DNA of 64,000 nt from Gammaproteobacteria bacterium (GCA_030829955.1 JAURNY010000010.1:1-64000), one strand, 5' to 3'; counted from the first letter of the stretch, positions 28,473-38,469 are shown. The notes: generated by a model not told the origin, from the sequence alone. Translations and numbers: made by a program.

Positions 28473-29464
28473 AACTTATTCTCCAACGCTGGCATGACAG
28501 TTTCATTTAAATAGTTACATAGCCAGTCAAGTTCGGGGTATTTGTCTTGTAGCTCCAGAATATAATGTAGTGTGGGAGGAATATGCTGAAGGTAACCATG
28601 TTTGTCATCGCGCAGATATAAGCGGGCAAAGATGCCGGCGACTTTGAGTTCTCTTTGTACGCCCATTAGATCAAACCAGCGAATAAACTCATCTGTTTGA
28701 AATGCCAAAGGTGATTTTGATTCTAATTGCTGGAGGTAATAATTTACCCATTGCAGGCGTTTATCTTCTGGCCAATTGATATAACTGTCTTTTAATAACG
28801 AGACCAAGTCGTAAGTAATGGGCCCTTTTACCGCATCCTGATAATCAAGTATGCCCGGCGAGTTTGCTTTAGTAAGCATAAGATTTCTGGAATGATAATC
28901 ACGATGAACAAAGGTTTGTGACTGCAATGTGGCTTCTTTAATAAGTAATTTAAATAAGTCAGCCATTGATTCCTTTTCATGTTCTGATAGTTGTAGATCC
29001 AGATATCGCTGTAAGAACCAATCAGGAAATAGATCCATCTCGCGTTGTAACAGATTCTGATCATAATCAGCTAGTCCTGTGCAATCTGCATTTAACTGAA
29101 ACTGAATCAAACTATCTATTGCTTGCTGGTAAAGTTTATCTGCATTATCTGTATTAATACTTGCGAGGTAATGACTATCTCCAAAGTCAGTTAATAATAA
29201 AAAGCCTTGTTGTTTGTCGTGATGAAGTATCTCGGGTACGTTACTCTGGCAAGCTAGCAGTCGTCCGGTAATATCAATAAATGCACAACAATCTTCATAT
29301 TCTGGCGGCGCATCCATAACAATATAAGTATTATCTTTAAATGCGACACGATAATAAGCACGAAAGCTGGCATCTGCTGATGCTGTTGTGATCGTAAAAT
29401 CAGAAGACTGAAAATATTCAGTTAGCCATTGGTTCAGGGATTGTTGACGATCATTCATTTGCAT
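28469..29464 (-). CDS. amgK: N-acetylmuramate/N-acetylglucosamine kinase
   Basis: Anomeric sugar kinase that phosphorylates MurNAc (and GlcNAc) at C1, supplying MurU. The aminoglycoside-phosphotransferase fold is visible: a Gly/Ser-rich start region, the Brenner motif VHRDYHSRNLML near 189-200 and ILDYQDAVKGPITYDL for the metal-binding Asp. The 331-residue length matches AmgK. The start is ATG 29464 or ATG 29458. Together with the transglycosylase upstream in the pathway it gives a MurNAc recycling route that bypasses part of de novo synthesis. Confidence 0.88.
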   Translation of the reverse strand: MQMNDRQQSLNQWLTEYFQSSDFTITTASADASFRAYYRVAFKDNTYIVMDAPPEYEDCCAFIDITGRLLACQSNVPEILHHDKQQGFLLLTDFGDSHYLASINTDNADKLYQQAIDSLIQFQLNADCTGLADYDQNLLQREMDLFPDWFLQRYLDLQLSEHEKESMADLFKLLIKEATLQSQTFVHRDYHSRNLMLTKANSPGILDYQDAVKGPITYDLVSLLKDSYINWPEDKRLQWVNYYLQQLESKSPLAFQTDEFIRWFDLMGVQRELKVAGIFARLYLRDDKHGYLQHIPPTLHYILELQDKYPELDWLCNYLNETVMPALENKL

Positions 29465-29570
29465 CAGCGTGTTATTATCAGAAATATTAAAATTAGAGTT
29501 TGTTTTTCACTATTGTCTTAATCTGGCATTATTAATTTAATTATTATTAGTTGAAAGAGTCTAACAAGCA

Positions 29571-30536
29571 ATGTTGCTTTCCTTGGCATTCGTGATCATT
29601 GGTTTGGTGTTGCTGGTATATGGTGCTGATGTTTTTGTTGTTGGCGCAGCCAGTATTGCACGTATATTAGGTATGTCATCCCTGATGATCGGTTTGATCG
29701 TGGTTGGGTTTGCAACTTCGGCACCAGAAATTATCGTCGGTAGTGTTTCTGCCTGGAATGGTAAAACCTCCATTGCTATCGGCAATGCGATAGGATCGAA
29801 CATCACTAATGTTGGTCTGGTTTTAGGCGTCAGTATTTTATTAATGCCTATCGTGATTAATTCAAAAACGCTTATGCGCGAATTTATCCTGATGGTGTTA
29901 TCTATTGGCTTGGCGTTGGTTTTGATTCTTGATGGTAGTCTTGATCGGATAGACGGTATTATTCTATGTGTCGCGATCATGCTAGTGTTTTATGAAATTA
30001 TAAGGATTGCGCGCAAGGCGAAGAAGAACGATCCAATTATTGCAGAATTTGATCAGGAATATACCGAGGTAGACTCATCCGGCAAGTCCGTATTCAAACT
30101 TATTATTGGTTTGACCATGCTGCTAATCGGTGCCGCTCTCCTGGTTAGGGGGGCAAGTGATATTGCTCGACAGTTTGGTGTATCTGATTTAATTATCGGT
30201 TTAACCATTGTTGCGATTGGTACCAGCTTGCCTGAATTGGCAGCCTCAATAGCCAGTCTCATGAAAAAGGAAGCTGATATCGCAATAGGTAATGTCATCG
30301 GCTCGAATATGTTTAATATGTTGGCAGTGATGGGTATACCTGCTCTTATCAATCCAGTTGCAGTGGACTCGGCAGTATACACACGAGATTATCCAGTTAT
30401 GTGTGGATTAACCCTGTTGCTGGCAATTATGCTTTTTGCGACGAAAAAGCATAAACTTTATCGTGGTGAAGGGATATTATTGGCCTTTTGTTTCTTTGCC
30501 TATCAATATTTATTGTATGTAAACACAATAACCTGA
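29571..30536 (+). CDS. Calcium/sodium antiporter (YrbG family)
   Basis: A 321-residue CaCA-superfamily exchanger with about ten transmembrane segments and the two inverted alpha-repeat motifs, GNAIGSNITNVGLVLG near 71-86 and GNVIGSNMFNMLAVMG near 242-257, each with nearby TSAPE/TSLPE acidic segments for cation binding. It starts the yrbG-kdsD-kdsC-lptCAB group, as in many gammaproteobacteria, and ends 7 bases before kdsD. Ion specificity is by family only. Confidence 0.93.
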   Translation: MLLSLAFVIIGLVLLVYGADVFVVGAASIARILGMSSLMIGLIVVGFATSAPEIIVGSVSAWNGKTSIAIGNAIGSNITNVGLVLGVSILLMPIVINSKTLMREFILMVLSIGLALVLILDGSLDRIDGIILCVAIMLVFYEIIRIARKAKKNDPIIAEFDQEYTEVDSSGKSVFKLIIGLTMLLIGAALLVRGASDIARQFGVSDLIIGLTIVAIGTSLPELAASIASLMKKEADIAIGNVIGSNMFNMLAVMGIPALINPVAVDSAVYTRDYPVMCGLTLLLAIMLFATKKHKLYRGEGILLAFCFFAYQYLLYVNTIT

Positions 30537-30543
30537 GACGCCT

Positions 30544-31524
30544 ATGTTGACTGAGAAAAACACACAATTTATTTCGCTTGCTCAAGCCGTTATTGAGGCT
30601 GAATCACAGGCTGTTTTGGCATTAAAGGATCGTATTGATGAATCGTTTGTTAAAGCCTGCCAATTAATCATGCATTGTGAAGGTCGTGTTGTTGTTATTG
30701 GTATGGGTAAATCAGGCCATATTGGTAATAAGATAGCAGCGACTTTGGCCAGTACTGGCACGCCTGCATTTTTTGTACATCCTGGTGAAGCAAGTCATGG
30801 TGATCTTGGAATGATTACAACAAAAGATGTGGTGATGTTGTTATCCAATTCAGGTGAAACAGATGAGGTTGTGGCTTTGTTACCGGTAATCAAGCGCCTT
30901 AACGTTGCATTGATTTCACTCACTGGTAATGCCAATTCTACGTTAGCCAAATCAGCTGATGTAAATCTTGATATAAGTGTTGAAAAGGAAGCTTGTCCAT
31001 TAGGGTTAGCGCCTACTTCCAGCACTGCCGCAACCCTTGTAATGGGTGATGCAATCGCAGTTGCCTTGTTGGATGCGAGAGGTTTTGATGAAAAAGATTT
31101 TGCTTTATCGCATCCGGGAGGAAGTCTTGGCCGGCGTTTATTACTACATGTTAAAGACATCATGCATAAGGGAAGTGATATTCCAAAAGTTAGAGAAAAT
31201 TCTAGTTTTCGGGATGCCTTAATTGAGATGACACAGAAGAAACTCGGTGTAACTACTGTGGTTGATGCTAATGATAATGTGTTGGGAATTTTCACTGATG
31301 GTGACGTCAGACGTGCACTGGATTCTGACATTGATGTAAAACAATGTATGGTGAAAGACGTCATGACAAAACATGGTAAAACCATTCATGAAAATGAATT
31401 AGCGGCAGCAGCATTAGCGCTGATGGAGTCACATAGTATAAATGCCTTACTCGTAACTAATGAGAAGGACAAACTGGTTGGTATTTTAAATATGCATGAT
31501 CTATTAAGGGCACGGGTAGTATGA
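30544..31524 (+). CDS. kdsD: Arabinose-5-phosphate isomerase
   Basis: Converts ribulose 5-phosphate to arabinose 5-phosphate, first step of KDO synthesis. The 326-residue protein has an N-terminal SIS domain (VVVIGMGKSGHIGNKIAATLAS near 48-70, SNSGETDE) and two C-terminal CBS domains (from about 205). The stop overlaps kdsC (ATGA). Confidence 0.96.
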   Translation: MLTEKNTQFISLAQAVIEAESQAVLALKDRIDESFVKACQLIMHCEGRVVVIGMGKSGHIGNKIAATLASTGTPAFFVHPGEASHGDLGMITTKDVVMLLSNSGETDEVVALLPVIKRLNVALISLTGNANSTLAKSADVNLDISVEKEACPLGLAPTSSTAATLVMGDAIAVALLDARGFDEKDFALSHPGGSLGRRLLLHVKDIMHKGSDIPKVRENSSFRDALIEMTQKKLGVTTVVDANDNVLGIFTDGDVRRALDSDIDVKQCMVKDVMTKHGKTIHENELAAAALALMESHSINALLVTNEKDKLVGILNMHDLLRARVV

Positions 31525-32066
31525 GCAGACTTGACTACAACAGCTATCTGGACAAGGCCGCGAAGATCAAGCTTGCAGTATTTGATGTTGATGGTGTTTT
31601 GACCAATGGTCAGTTGATTCTGGGTGAAAGTGGTAATGAATATAAATGTTTCGATGTGCGTGATGGGCATGGACTGGTTATGTTATTGGAAACAGGTTGT
31701 CAGGTAGCTGTTATCACTGCGAGAACATCAAAAATTGTTGCTGAACGAATGGCCTCGCTAGGTATCGAATATGTATATCAAGGCGAAAAAGATAAAGGTG
31801 CGCGCTTATTGGCATTAATAGATGAACTTGGGTTAACGACAGAGCAGGTTTTATATGTTGGTGATGATGTTATTGATTTACCGGCCATGAGCAGAGTAGG
31901 ACTTGCGGTAAGTGTTAATGATGGGCATCAGAAGGTAAGAGAGTTTGCGCATTGGGTAACTGAAAATAATGGCGGACAAGGTGCTGTAAGAGAGGTATGC
32001 GAAACCATCATGCAATCACAGGAAAAACTGGACGCATTATTAAATCGCTACCTTGCCAGTGATTAA
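31521..32066 (+). CDS. kdsC: KDO-8-phosphate phosphatase
   Basis: HAD-family phosphatase that removes phosphate from KDO-8-P. The nucleophile motif FDVDGVLTNG lies at about 21-30 and the later GDDVIDLPAM at about 115-124 completes the active site. Length 181 residues. It overlaps kdsD (4 bases) and lptC (14 bases), showing a compact operon. Confidence 0.95.
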   Translation: MSRLDYNSYLDKAAKIKLAVFDVDGVLTNGQLILGESGNEYKCFDVRDGHGLVMLLETGCQVAVITARTSKIVAERMASLGIEYVYQGEKDKGARLLALIDELGLTTEQVLYVGDDVIDLPAMSRVGLAVSVNDGHQKVREFAHWVTENNGGQGAVREVCETIMQSQEKLDALLNRYLASD

Positions 32067-32652
32067 ACAAAGTTTCTACAGGATTATTAATCGACCAAAG
32101 CTGGTAGCGGTCCTGATTATTGCTGCCGCTTTAAGTTTCTGGATATTGAAGTTGCTAAATGATGAATACAAGAATGATTTGATGGCGTTGGCCCATTTCC
32201 CGGATTATTACATGCATGACTTTTCTACCTTGACGATGGATGATTTTGGCAAGCCACGTAATTTGCTGGAGGCTGAATACATGGCTCATTATCCAGATGA
32301 CAATACAACAGAATTAAATTTACCAAAGATGAAATTCTTTCGTGTAGATGAATCGCCTATACATGTTAGTGCGGATAAAGGCTGGGTCACGTCCAACAAT
32401 GAAGTCATACTGTTATTAGGTAATGTCTATCTCTATCAAAATAATGTACAAGGTAATAAAGCATTGGAAGTGATTGCAGACGATGCTCGCTTACTTATAG
32501 AAGAGGATTATGCTGAAACAGATAATGCGGTGACTGTAATTAGAGGTCGAACAGTAATTAATTCAATAGGCATGCGCGCCTTTATTGCAGAGCAACGAAT
32601 GGAGTTCCTTAGTAATGTTAAAACAAAGATTGAAGCAAAACATGAGCCCTAA
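32053..32652 (+). CDS. lptC: LPS export protein LptC
   Basis: Bitopic inner-membrane component of the lipopolysaccharide bridge. The 199-residue protein has one N-terminal transmembrane helix (about 14-32) and a periplasmic beta-jellyroll with the HVSADKGWVTSNNEVILLLGNV pattern. The start is TTG 32053 or GTG 32059 inside the kdsC end. Position between kdsC and lptA supports the call; sequence conservation in this family is low. Confidence 0.88.
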   Translation: MPVIKQSFYRIINRPKLVAVLIIAAALSFWILKLLNDEYKNDLMALAHFPDYYMHDFSTLTMDDFGKPRNLLEAEYMAHYPDDNTTELNLPKMKFFRVDESPIHVSADKGWVTSNNEVILLLGNVYLYQNNVQGNKALEVIADDARLLIEEDYAETDNAVTVIRGRTVINSIGMRAFIAEQRMEFLSNVKTKIEAKHEP

Positions 32653-33181
32653 ACGCTTCATAGTAATTTTACTGATGTTTATCAGTTCATCTGTCATGGC
32701 ATTGTCCAGCGACAAACAACAGGACATAGAGATTGAGGCTAACTCGGCAGAGATGGATGATGTAAAAGGAATATCCATTTATCGTGGTGATGTTGTTGTC
32801 ATACAAGGGAGCATTAAAATGACTGGTGATGTCATGACAGTCCATTTTGATGAAAATGGAGATATGGAGTTGGTCATCATGGACGGCAAGCCGGCAACGT
32901 ATAAACAGTTGCCAGATGATAGTAAGATCTATGATGAGGCTGAGGCCTTACGCATGGAATACTACGTATTAAAAGACTATGTGATTTTGATTAATAAGGC
33001 GCTTGTGACACAAGAAGGTTTGCGTTTCAGTGGTGATCGAATTGAATACGATACGGTTAATAGCCAGATAAAGGCAAAAACAGAAGCCAAGACTGAAAGT
33101 GAAGATGGCAGTGAAGTCAGAAATAAAGATAGTGAGCGTGTGAAAATTATTATTAAAAAGAAAAATAATACTGGCGAATAA
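32615..33181 (+). CDS. lptA: LPS periplasmic bridge protein LptA
   Basis: Periplasmic protein that extends the jellyroll bridge carrying LPS from LptC to LptD. The chosen start is ATG 32615 with GGAG at 32601-32604, giving a signal peptide ending at SSVMA (about residue 29); ATG 32642 is an alternative with a shorter positive region. The mature protein shows the IEIEANSAEMDDVKGISIYRG start of the OstA-like domain and a Lys-rich tail. The gene overlaps the lptC end. Confidence 0.9.
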   Translation: MLKQRLKQNMSPKRFIVILLMFISSSVMALSSDKQQDIEIEANSAEMDDVKGISIYRGDVVVIQGSIKMTGDVMTVHFDENGDMELVIMDGKPATYKQLPDDSKIYDEAEALRMEYYVLKDYVILINKALVTQEGLRFSGDRIEYDTVNSQIKAKTEAKTESEDGSEVRNKDSERVKIIIKKKNNTGE

Positions 33182-33202
33182 CCATTTAAGGATAAGTCTT
33201 TC

Positions 33203-33928
33203 ATGAGTACGTTGTCTGCCCTACATTTATCTAAATCATATCGTTCCCGACAGGTAGTAAAGGATGTCAGCGTCTCTGTGAAAAGTGGAGAGGTTGTTGG
33301 TTTGTTAGGACCAAATGGTGCTGGCAAGACCACTAGTTTCTATATGATTGTTGGTATGGTTACGTCAGACAAAGGCAATATTTATATTGATCACAGAGAA
33401 ATCAGTGGATTGACCATGGATCAGCGATCACATCTTGGTCTCGGCTATTTACCTCAAGAGGCATCAGTCTTCAAAAAACTCACAGTTGCAGAAAACATTA
33501 TGGCGATTATGGAGACGCGTATTCCAGATAATCCTGATTTGGCGCAATTTCGAATGGAGACATTACTGGAAGAGTTTCATATTTCACACTTACGCGACAA
33601 TTTGGGTATGAGTCTATCAGGTGGAGAGCGCAGACGTTTAGAAATTGCCCGCGCATTGGCATCAGAACCGCGCTTTTTATTGCTTGATGAGCCTTTTGCG
33701 GGAATTGATCCTATTTCAATTAACGATATTCAGCACTTAATCCATCGTTTATCCGAACAAGATATTGGCATATTGATCACAGATCATAATGTCAGGGAAA
33801 CTCTGGGTACTTGTGATCGCGCTTATATAGTTAGCGAAGGAAGAATACTTGCTGAAGGCGCGCCAGAAGTGATTCTTGCGAATGAACAAGTGAAACAAGT
33901 TTATCTTGGAGATAATTTTCGAATTTGA
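33203..33928 (+). CDS. lptB: LPS export ABC transporter ATP-binding protein LptB
   Basis: ATPase of the LptB2FG extractor. Walker [10 protein letters not shown] (about 38-46), signature LSGGERRR (about 138-145), Walker [12 protein letters not shown] and the H-loop [10 protein letters not shown] are intact. The 241-residue length is standard. It ends 47 bases before rpoN. Confidence 0.97.
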   Translation: MSTLSALHLSKSYRSRQVVKDVSVSVKSGEVVGLLGPNGAGKTTSFYMIVGMVTSDKGNIYIDHREISGLTMDQRSHLGLGYLPQEASVFKKLTVAENIMAIMETRIPDNPDLAQFRMETLLEEFHISHLRDNLGMSLSGGERRRLEIARALASEPRFLLLDEPFAGIDPISINDIQHLIHRLSEQDIGILITDHNVRETLGTCDRAYIVSEGRILAEGAPEVILANEQVKQVYLGDNFRI

Positions 33929-33975
33929 TTAAGTAGTTTGTTCAAATCAATGAAAATTAAGTTAAAATTATTAAT

Positions 33976-35457
33976 ATGAAGCCCTCTTTACAACTCCGAC
34001 TTGGCCAAAGTCTGACGATGACACCACAGCTGCAACAAGCTATACGCTTATTGCAATTATCAAGTATCGAATTACAGGCCGAGATTCAAGATGCTCTCGA
34101 ATCCAATATGATGCTGGAACTGGAAGATTCCGAACAAAATGAAGCCACGAATATCGAATCACCTTCTGATAAATCTGATGATAAACAGGCTGGTCCCGAA
34201 AACGCCGAGCGCATCGATATCCAAAATGAAACTATGCCTGATGATTTGCCTGTCGATAGTGTATGGGAAGATGTCTATGATGGTACTGGTAGTTATCCAA
34301 AAAATGCCGAAAATGTTTTAGGCAACGATGGTTTTGAAAATCAGGATAGCAGTGAAAAAACATTGCGAGATCATTTATCCTGGCAATTAAACCTTACGCC
34401 TACGTCGGATGAAGATAAGGTAATCGCGATGGCTATTATTGATTCAATTGACGATGATGGCTATTTAACTGAAACACCGGAAGCGATTCTTGCCTCGGTC
34501 AAAGATAGTGAACATGATATCGATGATGAAATCGGAGTTGAGGAAATTGAGGCAGTTTTGCATTTAATGCAGGCAATGGAACCTGCAGGCGTCTGCGCAA
34601 GAGATATTAAAGAGTGTTTGACTATTCAATTACGGCAATGCGACCCGGATACGCCCTGGTTAAAAGAAGCAATGTTACTAGTCGATCATTATCTGGGTAT
34701 GCTGGCTTCACGCGATTTCAATCAGTTGATGCGAAAGATGAAGCTGGATCGCGACACGCTTGCCGAAGTCGTTAACCTGATACAATCAATGAATCCAAGG
34801 CCCGGAGGGCAAGTATCCGAAACGCAAACTGAATATGTTATTGCGGATGTTTATGTAAAAAAAGAAAAAGGTATATGGCGGGTAAAATTAAATACTGAAT
34901 CTATGCCCAATCTGAGAATAAACTCCGCTTACGCTAATTTGATCAAGCGTGCCGATAATAGTGCTGACAACACCTCACTAAAATCTCATTTGCAGGAAGC
35001 ACGCTGGTTTATCAAGAGCTTGCAAAGTCGTAGTGAAACCTTACTAAGAGTTGCGGTCTGTATTGTTGAAAAGCAACGCGCTTTTCTTGAGCATGGTGAA
35101 GAGGCAATGAGACCTATGGTGTTGCATGATATTGCTGAAGAGTTAGGTATGCATGAGTCAACTATTTCACGTGTGACAACCAGAAAGTATATGCATACAC
35201 CACGTGGTGTATTTGAATTAAAATATTTTTTCTCGAGTCATGTCAGTACCAATTATGGAGGTGTTGCTTCATCAACTGCGATACGCGCATTAATTAAAAA
35301 ACTGATTGGTGCCGAGAAACCTTATAAGCCTTTGAGTGATAGCAAGATAGCTGCAATTCTTGAAGATCAGGGCATTAATGTAGCACGTCGCACAGTAGCA
35401 AAATATCGTGAGGCAATGTCCATACCTCCATCGAATGAACGTAAACGACTAGTGTAA
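33976..35457 (+). CDS. rpoN: RNA polymerase sigma-54 factor
   Basis: Alternative sigma factor that needs enhancer-binding activators. Region I ([25 protein letters not shown]) is Gln/Leu rich as usual, an acidic region II follows (about 55-115), and the C-terminal RpoN box [10 protein letters not shown] is near 475-484. The 493-residue length fits. It is followed by hpf, ptsN, hprK, rapZ and PTS genes, the classical sigma-54/PTS-Ntr neighbourhood. Confidence 0.97.
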   Translation: MKPSLQLRLGQSLTMTPQLQQAIRLLQLSSIELQAEIQDALESNMMLELEDSEQNEATNIESPSDKSDDKQAGPENAERIDIQNETMPDDLPVDSVWEDVYDGTGSYPKNAENVLGNDGFENQDSSEKTLRDHLSWQLNLTPTSDEDKVIAMAIIDSIDDDGYLTETPEAILASVKDSEHDIDDEIGVEEIEAVLHLMQAMEPAGVCARDIKECLTIQLRQCDPDTPWLKEAMLLVDHYLGMLASRDFNQLMRKMKLDRDTLAEVVNLIQSMNPRPGGQVSETQTEYVIADVYVKKEKGIWRVKLNTESMPNLRINSAYANLIKRADNSADNTSLKSHLQEARWFIKSLQSRSETLLRVAVCIVEKQRAFLEHGEEAMRPMVLHDIAEELGMHESTISRVTTRKYMHTPRGVFELKYFFSSHVSTNYGGVASSTAIRALIKKLIGAEKPYKPLSDSKIAAILEDQGINVARRTVAKYREAMSIPPSNERKRLV

Positions 35458-35495
35458 ATAAGACGATAAAATAACAAAAAACAAGGAGTCAACTT

Positions 35496-35822
35496 ATGCA
35501 AATCAGTGTTACCGGTCACCATGTTGATATTACTGACTCATTGAAAGACTATGTTGATAATAAGTTCGCAAAGCTGGAAAGGCATTTCGAACATATCATT
35601 AACATACATGTCATTCTGACCGTAGAAAAAGATCGACAAAAAGCGGAGGCAACCGTAAATATAAATCGTGGGGATTTATTTGCCGACAACGAGCAGGACA
35701 ACATGTATGCTGCTATAGACGGGTTGATTGAGAAACTCGATCGGCAATTATTAAAACACAAGGAAAAGTTGACCAATCATCATCGTGCTGAAGGCAGACA
35801 CCGTGATTCTGCTGTTGAGTGA
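35496..35822 (+). CDS. hpf: Ribosome hibernation promoting factor
   Basis: A 108-residue short-form HPF, which binds 30S subunits and promotes 100S dimers in stationary phase. The start MQISVTGHHVDITDSLKDYV and the helix ending DNMYAAIDGLIEKLDRQL are the family pattern. AAGGAG lies 8 bases before the ATG. It follows rpoN by 38 bases. Confidence 0.96.
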   Translation: MQISVTGHHVDITDSLKDYVDNKFAKLERHFEHIINIHVILTVEKDRQKAEATVNINRGDLFADNEQDNMYAAIDGLIEKLDRQLLKHKEKLTNHHRAEGRHRDSAVE

Positions 35823-35855
35823 AAACCCTATTTAAACTTACATTCTTTGTGATAT

Positions 35856-36302
35856 ATGCAAATTTCTGAATTCCTTAAAATAGAGTGCGTATTTTCTGCT
35901 ATGGACTGTCACAGCAAAAAAGACGCGTTGGATACACTTGCGAAAATCATTGCTGACTCCGATAGCGCAACTTCCCAGACGGAAGTTTATGATTGTTTAT
36001 TGGCCAGAGAACGTCTGGGTAGTACCGGGTTAGGTAAAGGTGTTGCTATTCCTCATGGGCGTCTAAAACAGGGCAAGAAAATTCTGTCAGCTTTTATTCA
36101 GCTTGAAGAAGCAGTTGACTATGATGCGATTGATAAACAGCCGGTTGATTTACTGTTTGCTTTGATTGTGCCTGAAGAGTCAACGGAAGAACATTTGCAA
36201 ATTTTATCGGCATTGGCAAAAAAATTTAGTCAGGAATCAGCATTGAAGGCATTACGATCAAATCAACCAATAGAAGAAATTTACAAACTCCTTACGGAAT
36301 AA
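35856..36302 (+). CDS. ptsN: PTS nitrogen-regulatory EIIA (EIIA-Ntr)
   Basis: Phosphoryl acceptor of the regulatory PTS. The 148-residue EIIA-2 fold carries the phosphorylated His in GVAIPHGR (about residue 68). In other bacteria it modulates potassium transport and sigma-54-linked functions. hprK follows after 3 bases. Confidence 0.95.
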   Translation: MQISEFLKIECVFSAMDCHSKKDALDTLAKIIADSDSATSQTEVYDCLLARERLGSTGLGKGVAIPHGRLKQGKKILSAFIQLEEAVDYDAIDKQPVDLLFALIVPEESTEEHLQILSALAKKFSQESALKALRSNQPIEEIYKLLTE

Positions 36303-36305
36303 ATC

Positions 36306-37316
36306 ATGGTCGGTATTACTAGCCAGATTAGTATTGAAGACCTGTTTAATATACATAAGGATAAACTCGATCTTCAATGGGTGGCCGGACAGCAGGGCGC
36401 CAAACATGTAATCATTCGCGAAGAAGCATCTGAAATAAACAAAAAAGGGAAGCGAAAAAAGAAGACTATTAAAAAAACCGATAAGGAACCTAAAAGCTTT
36501 TCATTAGTTGGTCATCTAAATCTAATCCACCCTCATCAGATACAGGTTATTGGTGAAGTTGAAGTGCGTTATCTTGAAGGATTAAGAAATATCTCTATGC
36601 AGGATGCTGTCGTTCAACTTTTTAAAAGCAAACCAGCGTGCGTCATTGTTGCTGATGACTTGGAGCCTCCCACATTACTAAAACGAAAAAGTAATGAACA
36701 TAGCATTCCGTTATTTGCCTGTAGCATGAATAGTGACAAGTTGTCAGATGTGTTGCATTATTTTTTAACCAATCTATTTGCTGACATGTTGACTTTGCAT
36801 GGAGTATACATGGAGGTCATGACTATTGGCGTATTGATTACAGGTCCAAGTGGAATCGGCAAAAGTGAATTGGCACTGGAATTAATTTCACGTGGGCATC
36901 GATTAATCGCAGACGATGCACCGCTTTTTTCCAAGGTTGCCCCCGATATTATTAATGGTACTTGCCCGCAGACTTTACAGGATTTTCTTGAAGTTCGCGG
37001 TCTGGGTATTATTAACGTGCGCGAGTTGTTCGGCGACAGTGCTATAAAGAAAAATAAATACTTGAGATTGATTGTCAATTTACAGCCAATGGATGAAAAG
37101 AATCTTTTATCTCTAGATAGACTGGAAGGTAGCTACAGTATGCGAAAAGTATTGGAAATGGATGTGCCTGAAATTACCTTGCCTGTTGCACCGGGTCGAA
37201 ATCTATCCATTATGATGGAATGTGCAGCACGTAATCATATATTGCGAGAAGCAGGTTATAACGCAGCTGAAATATTTGTCAGTCGACAAAAAGATATAAT
37301 CGATAGCGAACACTAA
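36306..37316 (+). CDS. hprK: HPr kinase/phosphorylase
   Basis: Phosphorylates and dephosphorylates HPr on Ser46. The Walker A motif GPSGIGKSELALELISRGH lies at about 179-197, followed by LIADDAP and the family signature LEVRGLGIINVRELFG. The 336-residue length is slightly above average because of a very basic Lys-rich insert near residues 45-63 before the SFSLVGHLNLIHP segment. The insert is in frame and the rest is complete, so the gene looks functional. The target HPr downstream retains Ser46. It ends 4 bases before rapZ. Confidence 0.93.
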   Translation: MVGITSQISIEDLFNIHKDKLDLQWVAGQQGAKHVIIREEASEINKKGKRKKKTIKKTDKEPKSFSLVGHLNLIHPHQIQVIGEVEVRYLEGLRNISMQDAVVQLFKSKPACVIVADDLEPPTLLKRKSNEHSIPLFACSMNSDKLSDVLHYFLTNLFADMLTLHGVYMEVMTIGVLITGPSGIGKSELALELISRGHRLIADDAPLFSKVAPDIINGTCPQTLQDFLEVRGLGIINVRELFGDSAIKKNKYLRLIVNLQPMDEKNLLSLDRLEGSYSMRKVLEMDVPEITLPVAPGRNLSIMMECAARNHILREAGYNAAEIFVSRQKDIIDSEH

Positions 37317-37320
37317 TATA

Positions 37321-38190
37321 ATGAATCAACAGCAACGACGCTTAATTATTGTGACCGGATTATCAGGTGCAGGTAAGACGGTCGTTTTACATTCATTGGA
37401 AGATTATTCTTTCTATACTATTGATAACCTGCCTATCAGTTTGCTCGATACTTTTATTGCTCAGTTGATTAGCCCAGAGAGCAAATATCCACAAGATATT
37501 GCTATAGGGATAGATGCAAGAAATAGTCCGGATGAATTATTTCAATTACCGGACATACTTCACAGTTATCGAAAGGAATCGATCAATATAGAGCTAGTAT
37601 TTATTGATGCAAGTAACGAGGTATTGGTTAAGCGTTTTAGTGAAACCAGACGTAAACATCCGTTAACATCAAAAGATTATTCTCTAAATGACGCCATAAA
37701 GCATGAGCGTAAGATTATGAATCTCTTTGCGGAGATAGCTTACTTTAAAATTGATACCAGTCGCATGTTGCTGCATGAATTGCGTGATTTGGTTCGTGAG
37801 CGGATTGCTAATCATGCTATAGCAAGCTTGTCGCTACAAATCATGTCTTTTGGTTTTAAGCATGGAATTCCCGCGGATGCCGATTTTGTATATGATTTAC
37901 GTTGTTTGCCTAATCCATTTTGGGAAAAAAAATTGCGTCATTTCTCTGGTAAGGATCAACCTGTAATTGATTTTCTATCTTCTCAGGAAAGTGTGAAAAA
38001 AATGCAGGAAGATTTATTAGAATTTTTTAAGTATTGGATTACACAATTTGAAAAAGATAATAGAAGTTATTTGAGTATTGCGCTTGGTTGTACCGGTGGT
38101 CATCATCGTTCCGTTTATATGGCAGAACAACTTGCATCAGCATTTATATATGAGGATAAACAGGTCATTATCCGTCATCGGGATATTTAA
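37321..38190 (+). CDS. rapZ: RNase adapter / nucleotide-binding protein RapZ
   Basis: Family best known from E. coli RapZ, which guides RNase E to a small RNA controlling glmS and senses glucosamine-6-phosphate. Walker A GLSGAGKT is at about 14-21, and C-terminal ALGCTGGHHRSVYMAEQLA is the family hallmark. The 289-residue length is standard. It ends 1 base before the EIIA relic. Confidence 0.96.
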   Translation: MNQQQRRLIIVTGLSGAGKTVVLHSLEDYSFYTIDNLPISLLDTFIAQLISPESKYPQDIAIGIDARNSPDELFQLPDILHSYRKESINIELVFIDASNEVLVKRFSETRRKHPLTSKDYSLNDAIKHERKIMNLFAEIAYFKIDTSRMLLHELRDLVRERIANHAIASLSLQIMSFGFKHGIPADADFVYDLRCLPNPFWEKKLRHFSGKDQPVIDFLSSQESVKKMQEDLLEFFKYWITQFEKDNRSYLSIALGCTGGHHRSVYMAEQLASAFIYEDKQVIIRHRDI

Positions 38191-38191
38191 T

Positions 38192-38455
38192 ATGCGGCTT
38201 GGTTTATTAATAATCACTAATGATAGCATTGGTGTTAGCTTGTTTTGTGCTGCAACTTTCATGATGAGTGATAGTCCGCCTGAAGCGAAACTTGTCACGA
38301 TTGGTCGTGGTCGCAATATAGATGAGATTAAGCAACAAACTAATGTCATTGTTGTTCCCTGGCTTAATTTGTAAATGTTGATCCGCGTATTGAATTATCT
38401 GGATCTCAATTTAAATGATATGGCGAAAAAAGCTGGCATAACAATTAATCAATAA
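38192..38455 (+). pseudogene. Decayed PTS EIIA-Man (fructose/mannose family) gene
   Basis: The reading frame from ATG 38192 gives 60 residues beginning MRLGLLIITNDSIGVSLFCAA, the shape of an EIIA-Man N-terminus, but the phosphorylatable His of the usual THGDLG motif is Asn (ITNDSIG). The frame stops at 38372-38374, then continues in frame from 38375 as MLIRVLNYLDLNLNDMAKKAG, the usual C-terminal helix (normally after GVNLPML). The central portion, including the second active-site region, is missing. Intact relatives are about 130 residues; only about 87 remain. It lies exactly where an intact EIIA-Man gene sits between rapZ and HPr in related bacteria. Confidence 0.78.
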
Positions 38456-38469
38456 CAGAGTTACATGTC

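Noticed and set aside
36430-36500. Possible frameshift in hprK at its A-rich stretch
   Set aside because: The reading frame stays open and conserved sequence resumes directly after it, so I treat it as an in-frame insert.
38078-38374. Open frame joining the end of rapZ to the EIIA relic
   Set aside because: The upstream part is a shifted reading of rapZ; only the segment from 38192 resembles EIIA-Man.
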